Assembly (NCBI GenBank): GCA_020205615.1
Contig: CM035166.1
Coordinates: forward strand, 93,350,706 to 93,414,705
DNA: 64,000 bases
Direction of reading: 5' to 3'
Source: Panax quinquefolius
Lineage: Eukaryota; Streptophyta; Magnoliopsida; Apiales; Araliaceae
The position numbers and the translations under genes are program-made. The notes under the pieces were generated by a model. It had not been told where the DNA came from, ran no database searches, and saw only the letters and a list, made by a program, of their open reading frames with translations. Positions 35,054 through 62,107 of this stretch are shown here, piece after piece. Positions within the stretch are counted from its first letter, which is position 1; every line of letters begins with the position of its first letter.

Positions 35054-36105
35054 ATGTTGCGGGGAACAAACAAGACCAGAAACACCAAGTCCAGTCGTAG
35101 AAAGTCAGGTAACAAAGGCAACGGGGCCTGGGGACAATTGGCCAATCTATCTCGTGACCTCGTGGTTTCAATTATAATGCGACTAAGGTTCGTTGATTAT
35201 GTATGTCACTTGTGGGGGTGTCTGTAAATCATGGAGGTCAAATCAACTTAATTTCTGGGAAAACCAACAGCCATTAGCTGCTGTTAAATCAAACAATGCT
35301 AAAAAGGTCTGTTTCTTATATAACGCATTTGATGGAACAAGATATAAGACACTGCTGCCTGAATTGATGACCCACAGGTGGATTGTCTTGGTCGTGCTGA
35401 GCTTAGATAACAAATTTTGGCTTATGAATCTTATTACCAGAGATGAACTCCATTTTCCTTTGCTCTGCCTCGATATTTTTCCTTCAGCCCTTCCAAAATT
35501 CTTTCCATCCTCTTTTATTCGACATACCTTTCAGATTACCTATTGTTAGTCATTAACAGAGAATTTTCTTTTGTGCTGTTTTCTCGAAGTCGTGGAACCA
35601 ATTGGAGAAACGTTACATATATGGGCAAAGCTAGCATTATGGATCTGACAACTTTCAATGAAGAAATATATGATTTAACCCGTGATTCCAGAATTGGCGT
35701 ATTGAGACTGAACCCTTTTCCCCTTCTGAAGCTGTTTGATGTTAGCATCTGGCTTGATAAATCAACATTTTCTCCTGTGAAATTAGTTACTTCAAGTAAG
35801 TGGCACTTCATGGTATCTTATTTTTGGTGTATAAAAAACTTTAGAATTACGATTCACAAACTCGACGAGAGGAATGGAGAAGGGTAAATGACTTTGGCGA
35901 AGAAGCGTTGTTTGCAAGTGATATTACAGGTGGCTTTGCAATAGTCAATCCAACCAAGTGGGGAGACTGCAGTAACATCTCCGCTCCGTTCGGTCGCTTC
36001 CCTTCCCTCACTCCGCTCCGCATTTGGTCTTTTTCGAGAACTTCCCATGGAGTACTTGCAGCAAGAATGAAATTCATGGATCAATGGATATGTAAGATCA
36101 AGTAG
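35054..36105 (+). pseudogene. F-box/DUF295-type protein gene, frameshifted
   Basis: The start at 35054 gives MLRGTNKTRNTK, a basic N-terminus. A short F-box follows: WGQLANLSRDLVVSIIMRLR, then FVDYV, and after a frameshift near 35200, GVCKSWRSNQLNFW. A second frameshift near 35545 leads to REFSFVLFSRSRGTNWRN and GKASIMDLTTFNEEIYDL, which fits the DUF295 domain. A third stop/shift near 35885 leads to FGEEALFASDITGGFAIVNP and a C-terminal RIWSFSRTSHGV. F-box proteins recruit substrates to SCF ubiquitin ligases. Three breaks in about 1 kb argue for a pseudogene, though sequencing error cannot be excluded. Confidence 0.65.
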
Positions 36106-37080
36106 AATTGGGTACAAGAACTTAAAACAGTTGGCAGTTTCTTATTACATTTTGTAGTTTTTGAACTCTATTTCCAAAAAAAATTGTTGTTGAACTATAA
36201 TATGATGTTTATCTCGTTATGTTTGACCTTTTTTGAAATCATTGTACGGTTATGTGAAAATGCTGATGGCTTATTCATTTGATGCCCATTCTTTATATTT
36301 TTGGTTTTCCCCCTATCCAGTGAGCCAAAATCTGAACTCTTCTTCTTTTATTTTTTTCGAATCTCGGATACGGCGTGGAAATGAATGTTAAAAATAAAAA
36401 AAAAATCATTATTGATATTTATAATGTTAAAAAAATTGATTTTCTCTTGGCAAAAATATCAATTTTTTATAAATTTATATATATATATCTGCTTATTTAT
36501 GTATACTGTGATAGGACTATATAATGACAGTTTTTTTTGGGCTATAGCGACGGTTCACCCGTCGCTATATCCCGAAATAAATATAACAGCAAATTCTTTA
36601 TAGTCCAAAAAATCGTCATCATACTGGATTATTATGTCTACACAAATGTCATCATCTGATTTTCTTTTTTATTATAAAAATATCGATTTTTGAAAAAGTT
36701 GAATGTAAGACGTGTTAGTGTTCCGTTGTTAGAGCTTTATTTTTAGGAAATTCTATTTTCCTTTTTCCTATTTTTTTTTAAAGTAGAAAGAATGAAAAAA
36801 TAACCTTGCCCATTGTTTTCTAGACAGACATTGATGAATCATTTTAATAATTGATGGTTTCCCATGGAGTACTTTCCAACACACCTGCACCGGAGACCTA
36901 AATTTGGACACTGACATTAGTTTACATAATGAAATCCAAAATGATAAAAGGGGATGCTAATGGAGTACTAGAATGCTTGATGCTTTGATGAATTAAATGA
37001 ATGAATTAAATGAATGAATTAAAAGGCTGACCCCCCTAGGCTATTTATAGGAGGGGTTAGTGACTAATCAGAAGGAACAC
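36106..37080. other. Intergenic, with one short hairpin
   Basis: No gene seen. TATAGCGACGG/CCGTCGCTATA forms a hairpin at 36543-36569 inside a longer weak inverted repeat (about 36510-36630, ending with TATAGTCC words). The CCGTCGCTA word recurs in the foldback element at 42943. Confidence 0.4.
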
Positions 37081-37084
37081 AACC

Positions 37085-37390
37085 CCTTGAAAATGCACTT
37101 TTTAGCTAAAACGACGTAGTTGTAAGCCTTCGCAGAAATGGTGCATCCGTTCGAGCAAAAAATAACGTAGTTTTAGGCTTAGCAGAACAAAAATGACGTA
37201 GTTTTAGGCTTAGCAGAAAAAATGTGTCCGTTTAGGCAAAAATGACGTACTTTTGGGGCGTTCTTTCAGGTAGATAGCGCTTCCCAAAATGACGTAGTAT
37301 TGACGCGTTCGTTCAGCAGATAACACTTTCCAAAACGACACAATTTTAATAATAAATAACATTTATCAAAACGACACGGTTTTGATAATA
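37085..37390. repeat. Cluster of AAAA(C/T)GACGTAGTTTT-like repeats
   Basis: At least six imperfect copies of a word close to AAAATGACGTAGTTTT, alternating with TAGGCTTAGCAGAA and GTTCGTTCAGCAGATA phrases. The cluster follows CTATTTATAGG at 37042, which could be a TATA box of an LTR or an old promoter. No coding region. Confidence 0.5.
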
Positions 37391-38611
37391 GAACTAAATA
37401 AAATAAACAACCATTATTTAAATTTTATTCAAAAAATTATATACAAGGATCCACGAGCCTGAGCCAAGTTAGGTTGGTCGATCAGGGAGGTTGGTCGATC
37501 AGGGGCGGCTGCACTCGCGTGTGGGGTCAAACTAAGCCTTGATTAGGTCATCTCCCTTATACAAAAATGAGATGCCCCTTGGGGCCCAAATTCAAGAGCA
37601 ACTTTAATGTATATAAACTCATTTAATATTTAGTTGTTAATCGATGTGGGACTTAGCTTCCCACAAATATTTAATATCATTTCCAAGGGTGATCTTTGGG
37701 AGTTAATTTGTCATTCATTACTCCATGAATTTGAGCTTCCAAATACTTAATTTAATCTACTCATGGAGTAGAACACATTGATATGTGGAATCATTTCAAC
37801 TAATTAATGACACCTACTTCAATTTAGACTCAAATTCAAACTTTCCAAACATACAGATATATTATACAAGTAGAGTTTCATTATTTATTTTTTTGGTTTT
37901 GCTTTGGCCTCATTATCTTGTTTTGTTTTTGTTTTAATAGGGGTATTAATTTTAAGGTTTAGAGTGGAACTTTATTTTTGGCTGATTTACTTTTAGTGGT
38001 TTATTTTTCCTGTCAATTGAATATTTAGTGAATGTGATAAAGAATTTTCTGGTTATATTGTTCTATCATACGTTGGTCAGATCATAGTTGCAAAGGTACT
38101 ACTTGTAACTGTTCAATTATGAAGTATTTCAGTTATTTTCCCTTTACTGTTAATTGGTCTGCTTTTATTTTGTGATTTTTTTGGGTGCACTCCACATGTT
38201 TTTCCTTTTTAATTTTTGCAAATTTATTTTGTGGAATGTTAGTCTCATATTTTGCAAGTGTGAACATTTGTTATTTCTTTTTGTTCATCATGAAATGTAA
38301 ATTTTGCATTCTTTAGCATGCTAGAGAGAGTTTAAATTATCATGTCTAAAATTTGGTGCAATTGAGAAGTGAAAATTAGCTTTTTAATGCAGTATGGTAT
38401 CATTTGGCAAATGGCTCTTCACTATTGGTATGTTATTGTATTATGTTATGCTTTAAGCATCTCTTAATTTTAACTTTTCACTCTAAGCTTAGACCCTCTG
38501 AATTATTTTGTCCCGAATATGTGCAAGTGAGTACAACAGAGGCGTTGAAGTTCCTCTGTTTCTTTATACTGGGCTTGTGGTCCACAACAACAAAAAGTAT
38601 CACCAACCCAT
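37391..38611. other. Intergenic region without a recognised gene
   Basis: A direct repeat GGTTGGTCGATCAGGG occurs near 37473-37505. Around 37650 the phrase CGATGTGGGACTTAGCTTCCCAC resembles sequence common in plant LTRs. Nothing codes convincingly. Confidence 0.4.
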
Positions 38612-38998
38612 TAAATTTGTATTGGTATTATGGTCTATGTATTACAGGGATGCAAAATTTGTTGGTAGATTATCCTTTCAGCATATGGGTTTACGCCAAA
38701 TTTCCTGTCTGTATAAGGCACCACTGGCAATGACTAATAATTTAGAGTCAAAGAGTAATCATCTTCACTTTCCTTGCTGGTATAAGCTCTCTTGAAATGT
38801 AGTTAAATTTGTATTGGTATTGGTATTGTGGTCCATGGATTATAGGGATGCAAAATTTGCTGCTAGATTATCCTTTCATCTCATGGTTTTACGCCAAATT
38901 CTCTCTGTATAGGGCACCGCTGGCAATGACTAATAATTTAGAGTCAAAGAGTAATCATCTTCACTTTCCTTGTTAGTATAAACTCTCCTGAAATGAAG
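38612..38998 (+). repeat. Tandem duplication of a ~190-bp block
   Basis: 38612-38802 and 38803-38998 match closely from TTAAATTTGTATTGGTATTA through GCAATGACTAATAATTTAGA to CTTGAAATG/CCTGAAATG. Open frames here are short and unrecognised. Confidence 0.85.
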
Positions 38999-39133
38999 TA
39001 TTGTAAACTCTGTGTATACTTGAACTAGTCTATGGTTAGGTTGTAATATTAATCCATGACTTCGAATAAAAAGTGTTATTACTATTTTATGCTCATGTAT
39101 ACTTTCATAAAAAGTCTCCTTACTGCAAATTTA

Positions 39134-39135
<2 letters not shown>

Positions 39136-39176
<41 letters not shown>
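39136..39176. repeat. (TA)n microsatellite
   Basis: About 20 TA dinucleotides. Confidence 0.97.
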
Positions 39177-39178
<2 letters not shown>

Positions 39179-39356
39179 CCCATATATATTGATCATCCAT
39201 AAAGAATTAGGTTGTTGAGGAAATGAACCTATTTTTACTTAAATGGCCACAACCTGTGAGGGCTTATAAAAAAAAAAAAATTGTAACAAGTCACTACAGG
39301 TTGTTACGTTTGGTAAAATGGGTTCTTCAACAACAATATTCTTTGTGGATGGAATC

Positions 39357-39358
<2 letters not shown>

Positions 39359-39418
<60 letters not shown>
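39359..39418. repeat. (TA)n microsatellite
   Basis: About 30 TA dinucleotides. Confidence 0.97.
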
Positions 39419-39419
<1 letters not shown>

Positions 39420-39420
<1 letters not shown>

Positions 39421-40008
39421 TTGTAACACAGTATCCAATGTCTCGTGAAAAATAATTAATGTAATGGCTATTAATAATGCTAGATGGTGTTTCACAAACT
39501 TTCACGTGTTTGTGTAATTTACATTATGAAGAAGTGTAACTTGTTCTTGTGTAACCAACATTGTTAAAATGGAAAAATAATCTTCTGAGTATTTCTGAAT
39601 ATGACATCTGGTATATTGATATGCCCATATCACATAATCCAAAAGATTTAATTACCTTCTTAGATGATTTTGATTTTGTGTTGGGTGTTTTTGGGTGGTT
39701 GGGAGTAAAGAGGTTGATTTTGCTAGTTTTATTTTAGGCCACTATACAGATAGAGAACTATACAGTATTCCTACTTTTATGTAAATTGCTTGCTAATGAT
39801 AGGTTTATAAGGTGTATCTTATAATCTAATAAATTGATTCTGGTTGATTATTTTCATTCAAAATGCTTCTATATTTTTTTCTTCTAAATTTCAGTTTCTT
39901 TTTCTTAAATATGATCTATAATTTATAGTCATATGAATGAGTAAGAGTTAATTGAAGTTTTGACTTATGTAGTTGTTACTGCTGTTAAAATGGATATGAA
40001 TCATATAT
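39420..40008. other. Intergenic, no gene seen
   Basis: T-rich sequence with no recognised domain or repeat end. Confidence 0.4.
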
Positions 40009-40375
40009 ATGCTAGCACAAGTGGATGAAAAACTATTTCATTTTTTTAATGCTAGTTTTTTTGATAACAATGAAGAAGAGTTTATAAGAAATAGAGAGTT
40101 GAATATTCAAAAGTGGCGGGAAGAAGATAAAGAATGGTTACTAATGTCTCAAATGGCTGGTCTTGGAATTTATATGTATTATGAGAGTTTTATTTGTAAG
40201 AAACCATGTTGGAATTTTTCAAGAACCGGATACATGTTGATAATAGAGATAATAAATGGTCATGAATCACGATGTTATCAAGATTTTTGTTTAGAAAAAA
40301 AATACATTTTTAGAATTGTGTGGTGATCTTAGAAATCATTATGGATTGAAACCTACATATGATATCGTAGTGGTT
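40009..40375 (+). pseudogene. PIF/Harbinger transposase-derived fragment (DUF8040-like)
   Basis: Residues about 55-95 read YMYYESFICKKPCWNFSRTG, then IIEIINGHESRCYQDFCLEK, the conserved start of plant Harbinger-type nucleases (an R-x-G, then N-G-H, then R-C-Y pattern). An A-run near 40296-40303 breaks the frame; in the next frame ELCGDLRNHYGLKPTYDIV continues the family pattern. The DDE catalytic core is absent. Confidence 0.7.
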
Positions 40376-40559
40376 TAGTTATGCAAGCAATAAGAGATAA
40401 TATTGCATTAAGAATCTCTAACTTGAAATAAGATTGTAGTTGATACGTTTAGAGAATTTGTTTAAGGTTTTATTTAGTGCAATTGTGGATGATTGTTATG
40501 ATATGATATTGAATCAATATATTCTTTTATAATGTCATTTTTAGTAATCTTTACATTTA

Positions 40560-40745
40560 ATTTTAATTTATAAGTCATTATCAGCCGAACACCTTCATAA
40601 CTTGTACTAACTTAATTTCTGACTTATAAGTCATTATCAGCCGAACGCTTTTACTTATAAGTCAATTTATATTTTAACTTATAAGTCATTTTAAAATAAG
40701 TCATTCCCGAACATTTTATAAGTCTGTTTGGTGAGTTAATTCGGG
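40560..40745. repeat. MITE-like repeat with TTATAAGTCATT words
   Basis: TTATAAGTCATTATCAGCCG occurs twice (about 40570 and 40626), with several further ACTTATAAGTC words. This subterminal structure resembles a hAT-type MITE, but no clean ends were found. Confidence 0.4.
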
Positions 40746-40845
40746 ACTAAACAAAACAACTCAGTATTTGTCTTTTTATATTGGTGTACTAATTGATTAC
40801 TAAAAAAAGAAAAGTTAAGTTTTAACATTTAATAAAACCTACTTA

Positions 40846-41057
40846 CTCCATCCATCCTGCAAAAATTAACTTGATTTGAATATTTAAAGTCAAATAGACT
40901 AATTTTAGAATCAAAGTTTATCTTATTTCTTTAAAATATTGGCAAAACATTCAATTTTTGAAAGTTCAAAAATATAAAAAAATCTGCTTAATTATCAATT
41001 TTAAAAGTGACCAATTTGGCCAGAAATAAAAACCAAGTTTGTTTTTGTCAGATGGAG
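40846..41057. mobile_element. Stowaway-like MITE (212 bp)
   Basis: CTCCATCCATCCTGCAAAAA at the left and its mirror TTTTTGTCAGATGGAG at the right, flanked by TA on both sides. The TIR similarity includes the AACTTG motif further in. Confidence 0.75.
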
Positions 41058-41397
41058 TATTTTAAAATAACTTAAATTTTTTTTAAAAGTAAAAAATTAT
41101 TACTTTCCAAATATTACTTATAAATTAATTTATAATTGAAAAATAAATCACATACAAATCCTGGTTTGACATAAATAGTACACCAACAGGCAAACGGCCC
41201 TGAAGCCTCCCTAAACCCTACTCACTAGTCTATTTTGCCTACTGAGTAGTGACCGACCGAGTGCGTAGTGAACTCAAGCAAATATTACATATTCTTCCAT
41301 TTCTTCTGAGAATCAATCTTTAGCAGAGAAGCAAAATCAACCATCTTCAGCTTATATACGAACAACTGTATTTGTGCCCCTGAAAATCCATTACACA

Positions 41398-42063
41398 ATG
41401 GCAATCCATTCAGTTGTAATCCAAAAACTCCTAAGCACAAACGCCCATTTAGGCCGCCGAATCGCCGCTCACCACTTCAAAATCTACAACTATGGCTCCC
41501 GCAACGCCATGGCCATAATCGACTCCGACAAAACCCTAATTTGCCTCAGAAACGCCTGCGATTTCATGGGAAACCTCATCCGGAACAAGGGTAAGTTCGT
41601 TTTCGTCAACACCAACGAACTGTTCGACGAAATTATCGACCAAATGACGCAAAAAATTGGCTGCAAGAACGACAATTCCTGGCGGCTGAGTGGCTTTTTG
41701 ACGAACAGTTTGAGTCCCAAGAAGTTCAGATCAAGGCATAAGAAGATGATTCTGGGTTCTATTCAGCCGCCTGACTGTGTTGTGGTTATGGATACTCGGG
41801 TGAAATCTTCGGTGATACTTGAGGCGGATAAGCTACAGATTCCGATTGTGGGTTTAGTGGATTCGAGAATGCCATGGGATATTTATAAGAGGATTACTTA
41901 CCCGGTTCCGGCTAATGATTCGGTTCAGTTTGTGTATTTGTTTTGCAATTTGATCACAAAAACTTTTCTTTATGAGCAAAAGAAGTTTCCTGCAGCATTG
42001 GGGAATGCCACACAAGTAACAAAAGGCAAAATTCGGTATAATGAGCTTCATTATAATTCTTGA
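41398..42063 (+). CDS. rps2: Mitochondrial small-subunit ribosomal protein S2, nuclear copy
   Basis: 221 residues in one uninterrupted exon. The start MAIHSVVIQKLLSTNAHLG is the conserved beginning of plant mitochondrial S2, followed by YGSRNAMAIIDSDKTLICL, FVNTNELFDEI, the FLTNSLSPKKFRSRHKK block, PPDCVVVMDTR, SSVILEADKLQIPIVGLVDS and a YPVPANDSVQFVYLFCN end. S2 sits on the back of the 30S-type subunit between head and body. No N-terminal extension is visible, as in other nuclear plant rps2 copies, so import must rely on the mature N-terminus. An in-frame GTG 24 bases upstream is not needed. It lies 350 bp upstream of the UGPase-like exons on the same strand. Function is very likely: no breaks and length normal for the family. 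Confidence 0.9.
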   Translation: MAIHSVVIQKLLSTNAHLGRRIAAHHFKIYNYGSRNAMAIIDSDKTLICLRNACDFMGNLIRNKGKFVFVNTNELFDEIIDQMTQKIGCKNDNSWRLSGFLTNSLSPKKFRSRHKKMILGSIQPPDCVVVMDTRVKSSVILEADKLQIPIVGLVDSRMPWDIYKRITYPVPANDSVQFVYLFCNLITKTFLYEQKKFPAALGNATQVTKGKIRYNELHYNS

Positions 42064-42411
42064 GTATTGTTATACCTATACAATCTACATTAGTTTCCTT
42101 CACAATCAATAATCTGGCCGACGGTAGTTACATTTTGGCGTGTGTATATACATGTATTTTTTCCGGTCTTAGTAGTCTCCTTATTAACTCTTAACTAGCC
42201 GGCATACTTTAACTCTATGTATGCCTCTGTGTTACTTCATTCTTTAAAATTTCTACAGTTTGCTTTGCAATTTAGATGGCTACTGTGTAGAACTGTCGAT
42301 AACATGTTGCGATTTTGTAAAGTTTGCTGACTTACCTTTAGAAAAGCATTTTAAACCAAATGTCCAATTACATTGTTTTGCTTTCATCTGGGAAGATTCT
42401 TATGAAGTTAG

Positions 42412-57328
<14,917 letters not shown>

Positions 57329-58186
57329 GGAGTCATATAACACTATGGCGATGCTTGTAGAGATGGCCTTGGATTCAGTTTTGTCCCCATCAATCTATAT
57401 TCGTTTTGATAATATTAATAGTAGGCAATCCGTTTCACGGATATCGATAATTTTATTGTACTTTAGGCATTTGAGAAAATAAGTGCATCAGTAATACTGT
57501 GAGGGTGTTTAGCAAAAGGGCTGGAATATGATTCAATTGCGACTTTGTGAGGGTACCACCGTACCATCAGCGCTTAAACCTTTCAAAATGAACTTTGAAT
57601 TTGATTTGAACCACTTTTCTTTTTGTATTTTTAAGGGTTCATATGAGGGGAAATTTCAGGAAAAGATTTGTAGAAATTTTGTAAATAAGATGTTGGACCA
57701 TGGTGATGGAAATGGATCAGAGTGCAGCTTGTACTACCAGGAGATTGGAGGTCTTTGAAGCATGCTGCTGGATCAATTGAAACATTTGGTCCATTTGTAC
57801 ACCTTTATGCTTTCATCCCGGACGGACTTGGTTTTAAAAATATATATATAAGTTTTTAAGGCATTGATGTGGTAAATGATAATTTGTAGAATGTGTTATC
57901 CTTTTTAGGTTAATCATTTATGCCTTCATGCATAAAGTTGTGATTCTTTACTAGGATGATATTTTTTTTTTATGGTGTTTTTGATATTTTTACATGATCT
58001 TGTTTCAAGTATATCAGGTCCAGTATCACTCATTGTTTTGTATATTGAGAAATATAACCTAGTTAATAGACCAAATGTTACTTTAACAGTAAAATTACCT
58101 TTTTATTGTGGGCGAATACAAATTGAGTATGTTATAAGTATGTATAAATGATAAAAGTAAATGCAACACAGGATTGAAAAGTAATA
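57329..58186 (+). other. 3' flank of the UGPase-like gene
   Basis: Probable 3'UTR and intergenic DNA. A 76-codon open frame at 57528 has no recognised domain and is not reported as a gene. Confidence 0.4.
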
Positions 58187-58455
58187 CTTCATCCGTTTCT
58201 AAAAGATTATCGTTTTAGAAGAAAAAAATTGTTTTAAAATGTTTGTGGTAGAATAAATTATTTACTTTCTTATATTACTCTTATCTTTTCTCATTGTCCC
58301 AATAAATTATCCCTCTTGTATTAATAGTATTTAACTTTTTATAAAGGGGTAGTGATAGAATTTTAAATAAATTTTACTTGGTAATAATATTTTTTAATCC
58401 ATGTGCAAAAACCTTAAACGACAATATTTTAGGAACAATTTAGGAACGGAGGTAG
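58187..58455. mobile_element. Stowaway-like MITE (269 bp)
   Basis: CTTCATCCGTTTCTAAAA at the left and TAGGAACGGAGGTAG at the right, flanked by TA. The interior is AT-rich with no coding region. Confidence 0.75.
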
Positions 58456-58489
58456 TATAATTTTTTAAAAAAATAAAATTGAGAGACAT

Positions 58490-58640
58490 TCAAATATTTC
58501 TTCTTAGAACGTATTGATTTGACCTCATAAGCATGATCGCCACCCAATAGCATATTGTTGTCAGAAGTAGAACCCCGTATTTCTTCTAGAGAATCTCTTA
58601 ATTGTTTCGGAGCAATTAGAAAGAGATTCTTTAACAAGAA
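58490..58640 (-). pseudogene. ycf2: Nuclear insertion of plastid DNA: ycf2 fragment
   Basis: On the minus strand the frame reads [19 protein letters not shown], then [20 protein letters not shown] and KKKYLN, closely resembling part of plastid Ycf2. Small losses (one residue after GST, GG to GD) fit a decaying nuclear copy. Similarity stops near 58490 and the right side is cut at 58643 by an LTR. Confidence 0.75.
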
Positions 58641-58642
58641 AT

Positions 58643-59675
58643 GTAATACCCCAACTTTTATGAATAAAAGATGAATTTTCTATAAATATTATTTTTTTAA
58701 TATTATGGAATGAATTTGATATAATGTTATAGTTATAGGTAATATTTATATATTTTGTAAAAATACATTGAAGTTGTTATATTATATTCGATTGGTTGGG
58801 AATATTAGTTTTAACAGGGAATATTAAATGCAATGGCAAGCACAATCATTGGTGGACCCTAACGAAATTATTGTTTGATTGAGAAAACGACAAAAATACT
58901 TTATATGAAAATAACTACGGAAGTTTTACTGTTTAGCTGTTGAAACACCCGTGTTAAAAATACAATAATCTGGCGTGAGTTAAAGAGATGGCATACGGTA
59001 TTGATTATTGATGCTTATGTGATAAGTCACTCCGGTTTTGTTTTATTGATATTATTAATGTAATAAAAGCGAAAAAGCTTTTTATATAAAATGTAATACT
59101 TTTATAAAGTTATTCGCTTTTGTTAGTAAAATCTTTTTATATAAAAAGAATACTTTTATAAAGTTATCATTTTATTAGACAATAATTAGAATATATTATA
59201 TTTTATTATGATAGTATTTGCGTAGTAAAATCTTTTATAAAATTATTCGTTTTAATAGATTATAAATAGAATATATTATATTTTATTTAAAAGATTTTGC
59301 TTTAAATATGGACCATCGATTAAAGTAAATCAATCTCGATCGTTAAATTGAGTTAGTTCTTATGTAGTCCATTTTATATAAATAAAAAAATTTCATTCTT
59401 TCATTATTTCTTACAAATTCACCTGAAAATCTACAGAGAGAAATTATAGAAAATTTATAGAAAAAGTATTGCTCCCTTCCTACTCTTATATTCGGTTTCT
59501 TTTTTACGGTAGGGATATTATTTGTTGTACTTTCGTAAGAGGTATTATTTCTTTTGTATTCATGAAGAGGACTTTTGTTATTCCATTCTTTATTATTACA
59601 TTGGAATAACCAAATATCTGTGAGTACCCTATATACTTGGTGACATCCTTCTAATATCACAATACGTGCGTTCTT
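58643..59675 (+). mobile_element. Plus-strand LTR fragment
   Basis: Starts TGTAATACCCCAACTTTTAT, the mirror of the end of the LTR at 1-2361 (AAAAGTTGGGGTCTTACA). It follows that family in plus orientation through TGGGAATATT, AGAGAGAAATTATAG and GTTATTCCATTC. It stops near 59675, where it meets a minus-strand LTR. Confidence 0.7.
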
Positions 59676-62107
59676 TGCGGCCGCCAAATTAGGTATCGTC
59701 ACCCATCTTGGGTCGCCACTTACATGGTACATAAATTCAAATACAACTTACTAACCTAACCTAAGCGTAGGTATGCAATACGACATAAAGCATGAGTTTG
59801 AATACAAATATTGTCTCTTTAGATATTATACAAACTCAAAAGGAGTCCTCATTACAACTATTATCACACTATTTCACGTAGAATAGTGAGGAATACTAAT
59901 GCTTATCCTCCGGACCATTACTCCGCTTCCACAGGCTTCGTCAAATATGTTCTCATTTCACGAATAGAAAATTGAAAGAAAGGGTGAGCTTTCAACTAGC
60001 CTGGAAGAAGAAATATTATGACTAAGATAATGCGAATAAATTATCATTAGCCTTGACAATGTTAAACGATAAAATACTGATAGACAACCAGGTTTAAGCT
60101 GCGGTGGAATAAGCAATCCATTAAAAGAGTCAAGTAGAGAATAAAGTCTACTATCTTTTAGGTTTTAAAAAGTTTTCATCAATTTTTATCAGAGACTCGA
60201 AAAATAAATAAACCACCACATCTAATCATCCACAGCCCACTGGTCAAGGATTTTCATCAAATTATCAATGGTCAAGACTATATCTTAAATCACCCCGGTC
60301 ATAATCATACCAAAAAACTATCCATCACCGCATTACAGCCAATTTGAGGACTTTAGTCACATCATTTATATCAAGTCGTGATTATACCGAATGATCCTCC
60401 CAGTCATAATCATACTAAGTTCATCTACGCACGTAAGCCAAAGATAACATAATATAACATGAGGATGATGACAATGACATAATAATTCAATAAAACAAGT
60501 TCAAGAATTATTTAATCCATGAATTATTAACGTCCAAATTGTCGACGACAATCTTTGTTTACAGAGAGTAAAATTCAAGAATGATCGGAAGAATATTTCC
60601 ATGAAAAGATCTTTGGATGAAACGCAAATATCGAGGATATTCTACTAATTTCATGGAGTATAGAAGTCCAAGTTTTAACTAATTGGTATAATAAAGAATG
60701 GAATAACAAAATAAATCACCATGCATGCGGTGATTGATGCATGACGGAGTTATTCAATGTAATAATAATAATAACGGAACCGAATTAAATTGAAATTAAT
60801 ACCCAAGCGATGTTCCAACAAAATAATAAAGATGGAACCGGATCCTGGTGTAAAACACGTGATAGGATATTCCAGCGAGAATGATAAAGATTTTAACCAG
60901 GTCGGTGTAAAACACACGATGGGATATTCCAACAGAATGATAAAAAAAATGGAACCCGAATTCCTGTAAAACACACGATGCGGGATGTTCCAACGAGAAT
61001 AATAGAAGAATGTCACCAAGTATAGAATTAATGGCGTATCAAAAGTTATTCCAATGTAATAATAAGCAATGGAATAACATAAGGATTTCACCAAGTATAG
61101 GGTATGTCTGGCGTGTCACGAGGTTATGTATAGGGTATGCCACTTTTACGGTTATTCAACAAGAATAATAATGAATGGAATAACATTCTCTTCAAGAAAG
61201 AATAACACCCCTACCGTAAAAGATGAATATAGAAGTAGTGAAGTAGCGAATACTCTTCTTCTTTCTATAATTTTCTCTCTATAAACTTCTCTCTATAATT
61301 TCTCTCTCTAGAGTTTCAATGAATTAAGAAAATAATGAAGGAATGAGCTTCTATTTATAGGAAAATGGAATGCATATAAGAATTAATCCATGAGCGGTCC
61401 AGATTGATTTACTTTAATCGATGGTATTTATATTAAAGAAAAATCTTTTAAATAAAATATAATATATTCTATTTATATAAAAACATTTTACTATGCAAAC
61501 ATTTATGCAATACTATGCAAAACACTATCTGCAAAACACTATACAACACTATCGTAATAAAATATAATATATTACATTTATAGAATAACTTTAATAAAGT
61601 ATTCTATTTTATATAAAAAGATGTTTCGCATTTTATTACGTTAATAATCTGAATAAAACAAAAGCGTCATTATCATATAATAATTCATATTATTATCGTG
61701 ATAATGGAATCAAACCGAGTAACTTCTCACATAAGCATCATAATTAATACTGGTAATGTCTTCTTATGCGACCACACTTATTCTTTATACTTTTACTACA
61801 GAGTAGTTCAACGGTAACTACACGGTAAAACTTCCGCCGTTATTTCAATAAAATATTTTTTGTCGTTTTCTCGATCCGATGATAATTACATTGTAGGTCC
61901 ACCAATGATGATTGATTGCCAGTTATGCGAATATTCCCTCGCTAAACCGAATATTCCCCACCAATCGAATATAATATAACCACTTGCATACTTTGTAAAA
62001 TTTATAAATACTACCCACAACTATAATATTATCTCAAATTCACACCATAATATTAAAAATTATTTTGACAAAATTTAAATCTTTATTGATAAAATCTGGG
62101 GTCTCAA
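59676..62107 (-). mobile_element. Minus-strand LTR of the same family
   Basis: Starts TGCGGCCGCCAAATTAGG (degenerate TGTGACGCCCCC end) and ends GGGGTCTCAA. The body is collinear with 1-2361. Three to four ~58-bp units with GGAACC...GTGTAAAACACACG and GATATTCC lie at about 60775-61010. The TATA box mirror is at 61351-61361. Confidence 0.8.

Noticed and set aside
38404..38795. Overlapping 95-109-codon frames
   Set aside because: No recognised domain, two frames overlap, and they cover a tandemly duplicated block.
41374..41397. Upstream GTG start for rps2
   Set aside because: The ATG at 41398 matches the conserved family N-terminus; plant cytosolic translation rarely starts at GTG.
57528..57758. 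76-codon frame downstream of the UGPase-like gene
   Set aside because: Unconserved-looking sequence in a likely 3'UTR; no domain.
60750..61094. 114-codon minus-strand frame rich in aromatic residues
   Set aside because: Falls in the ~58-bp tandem repeats of an LTR and is not open in related LTRs.
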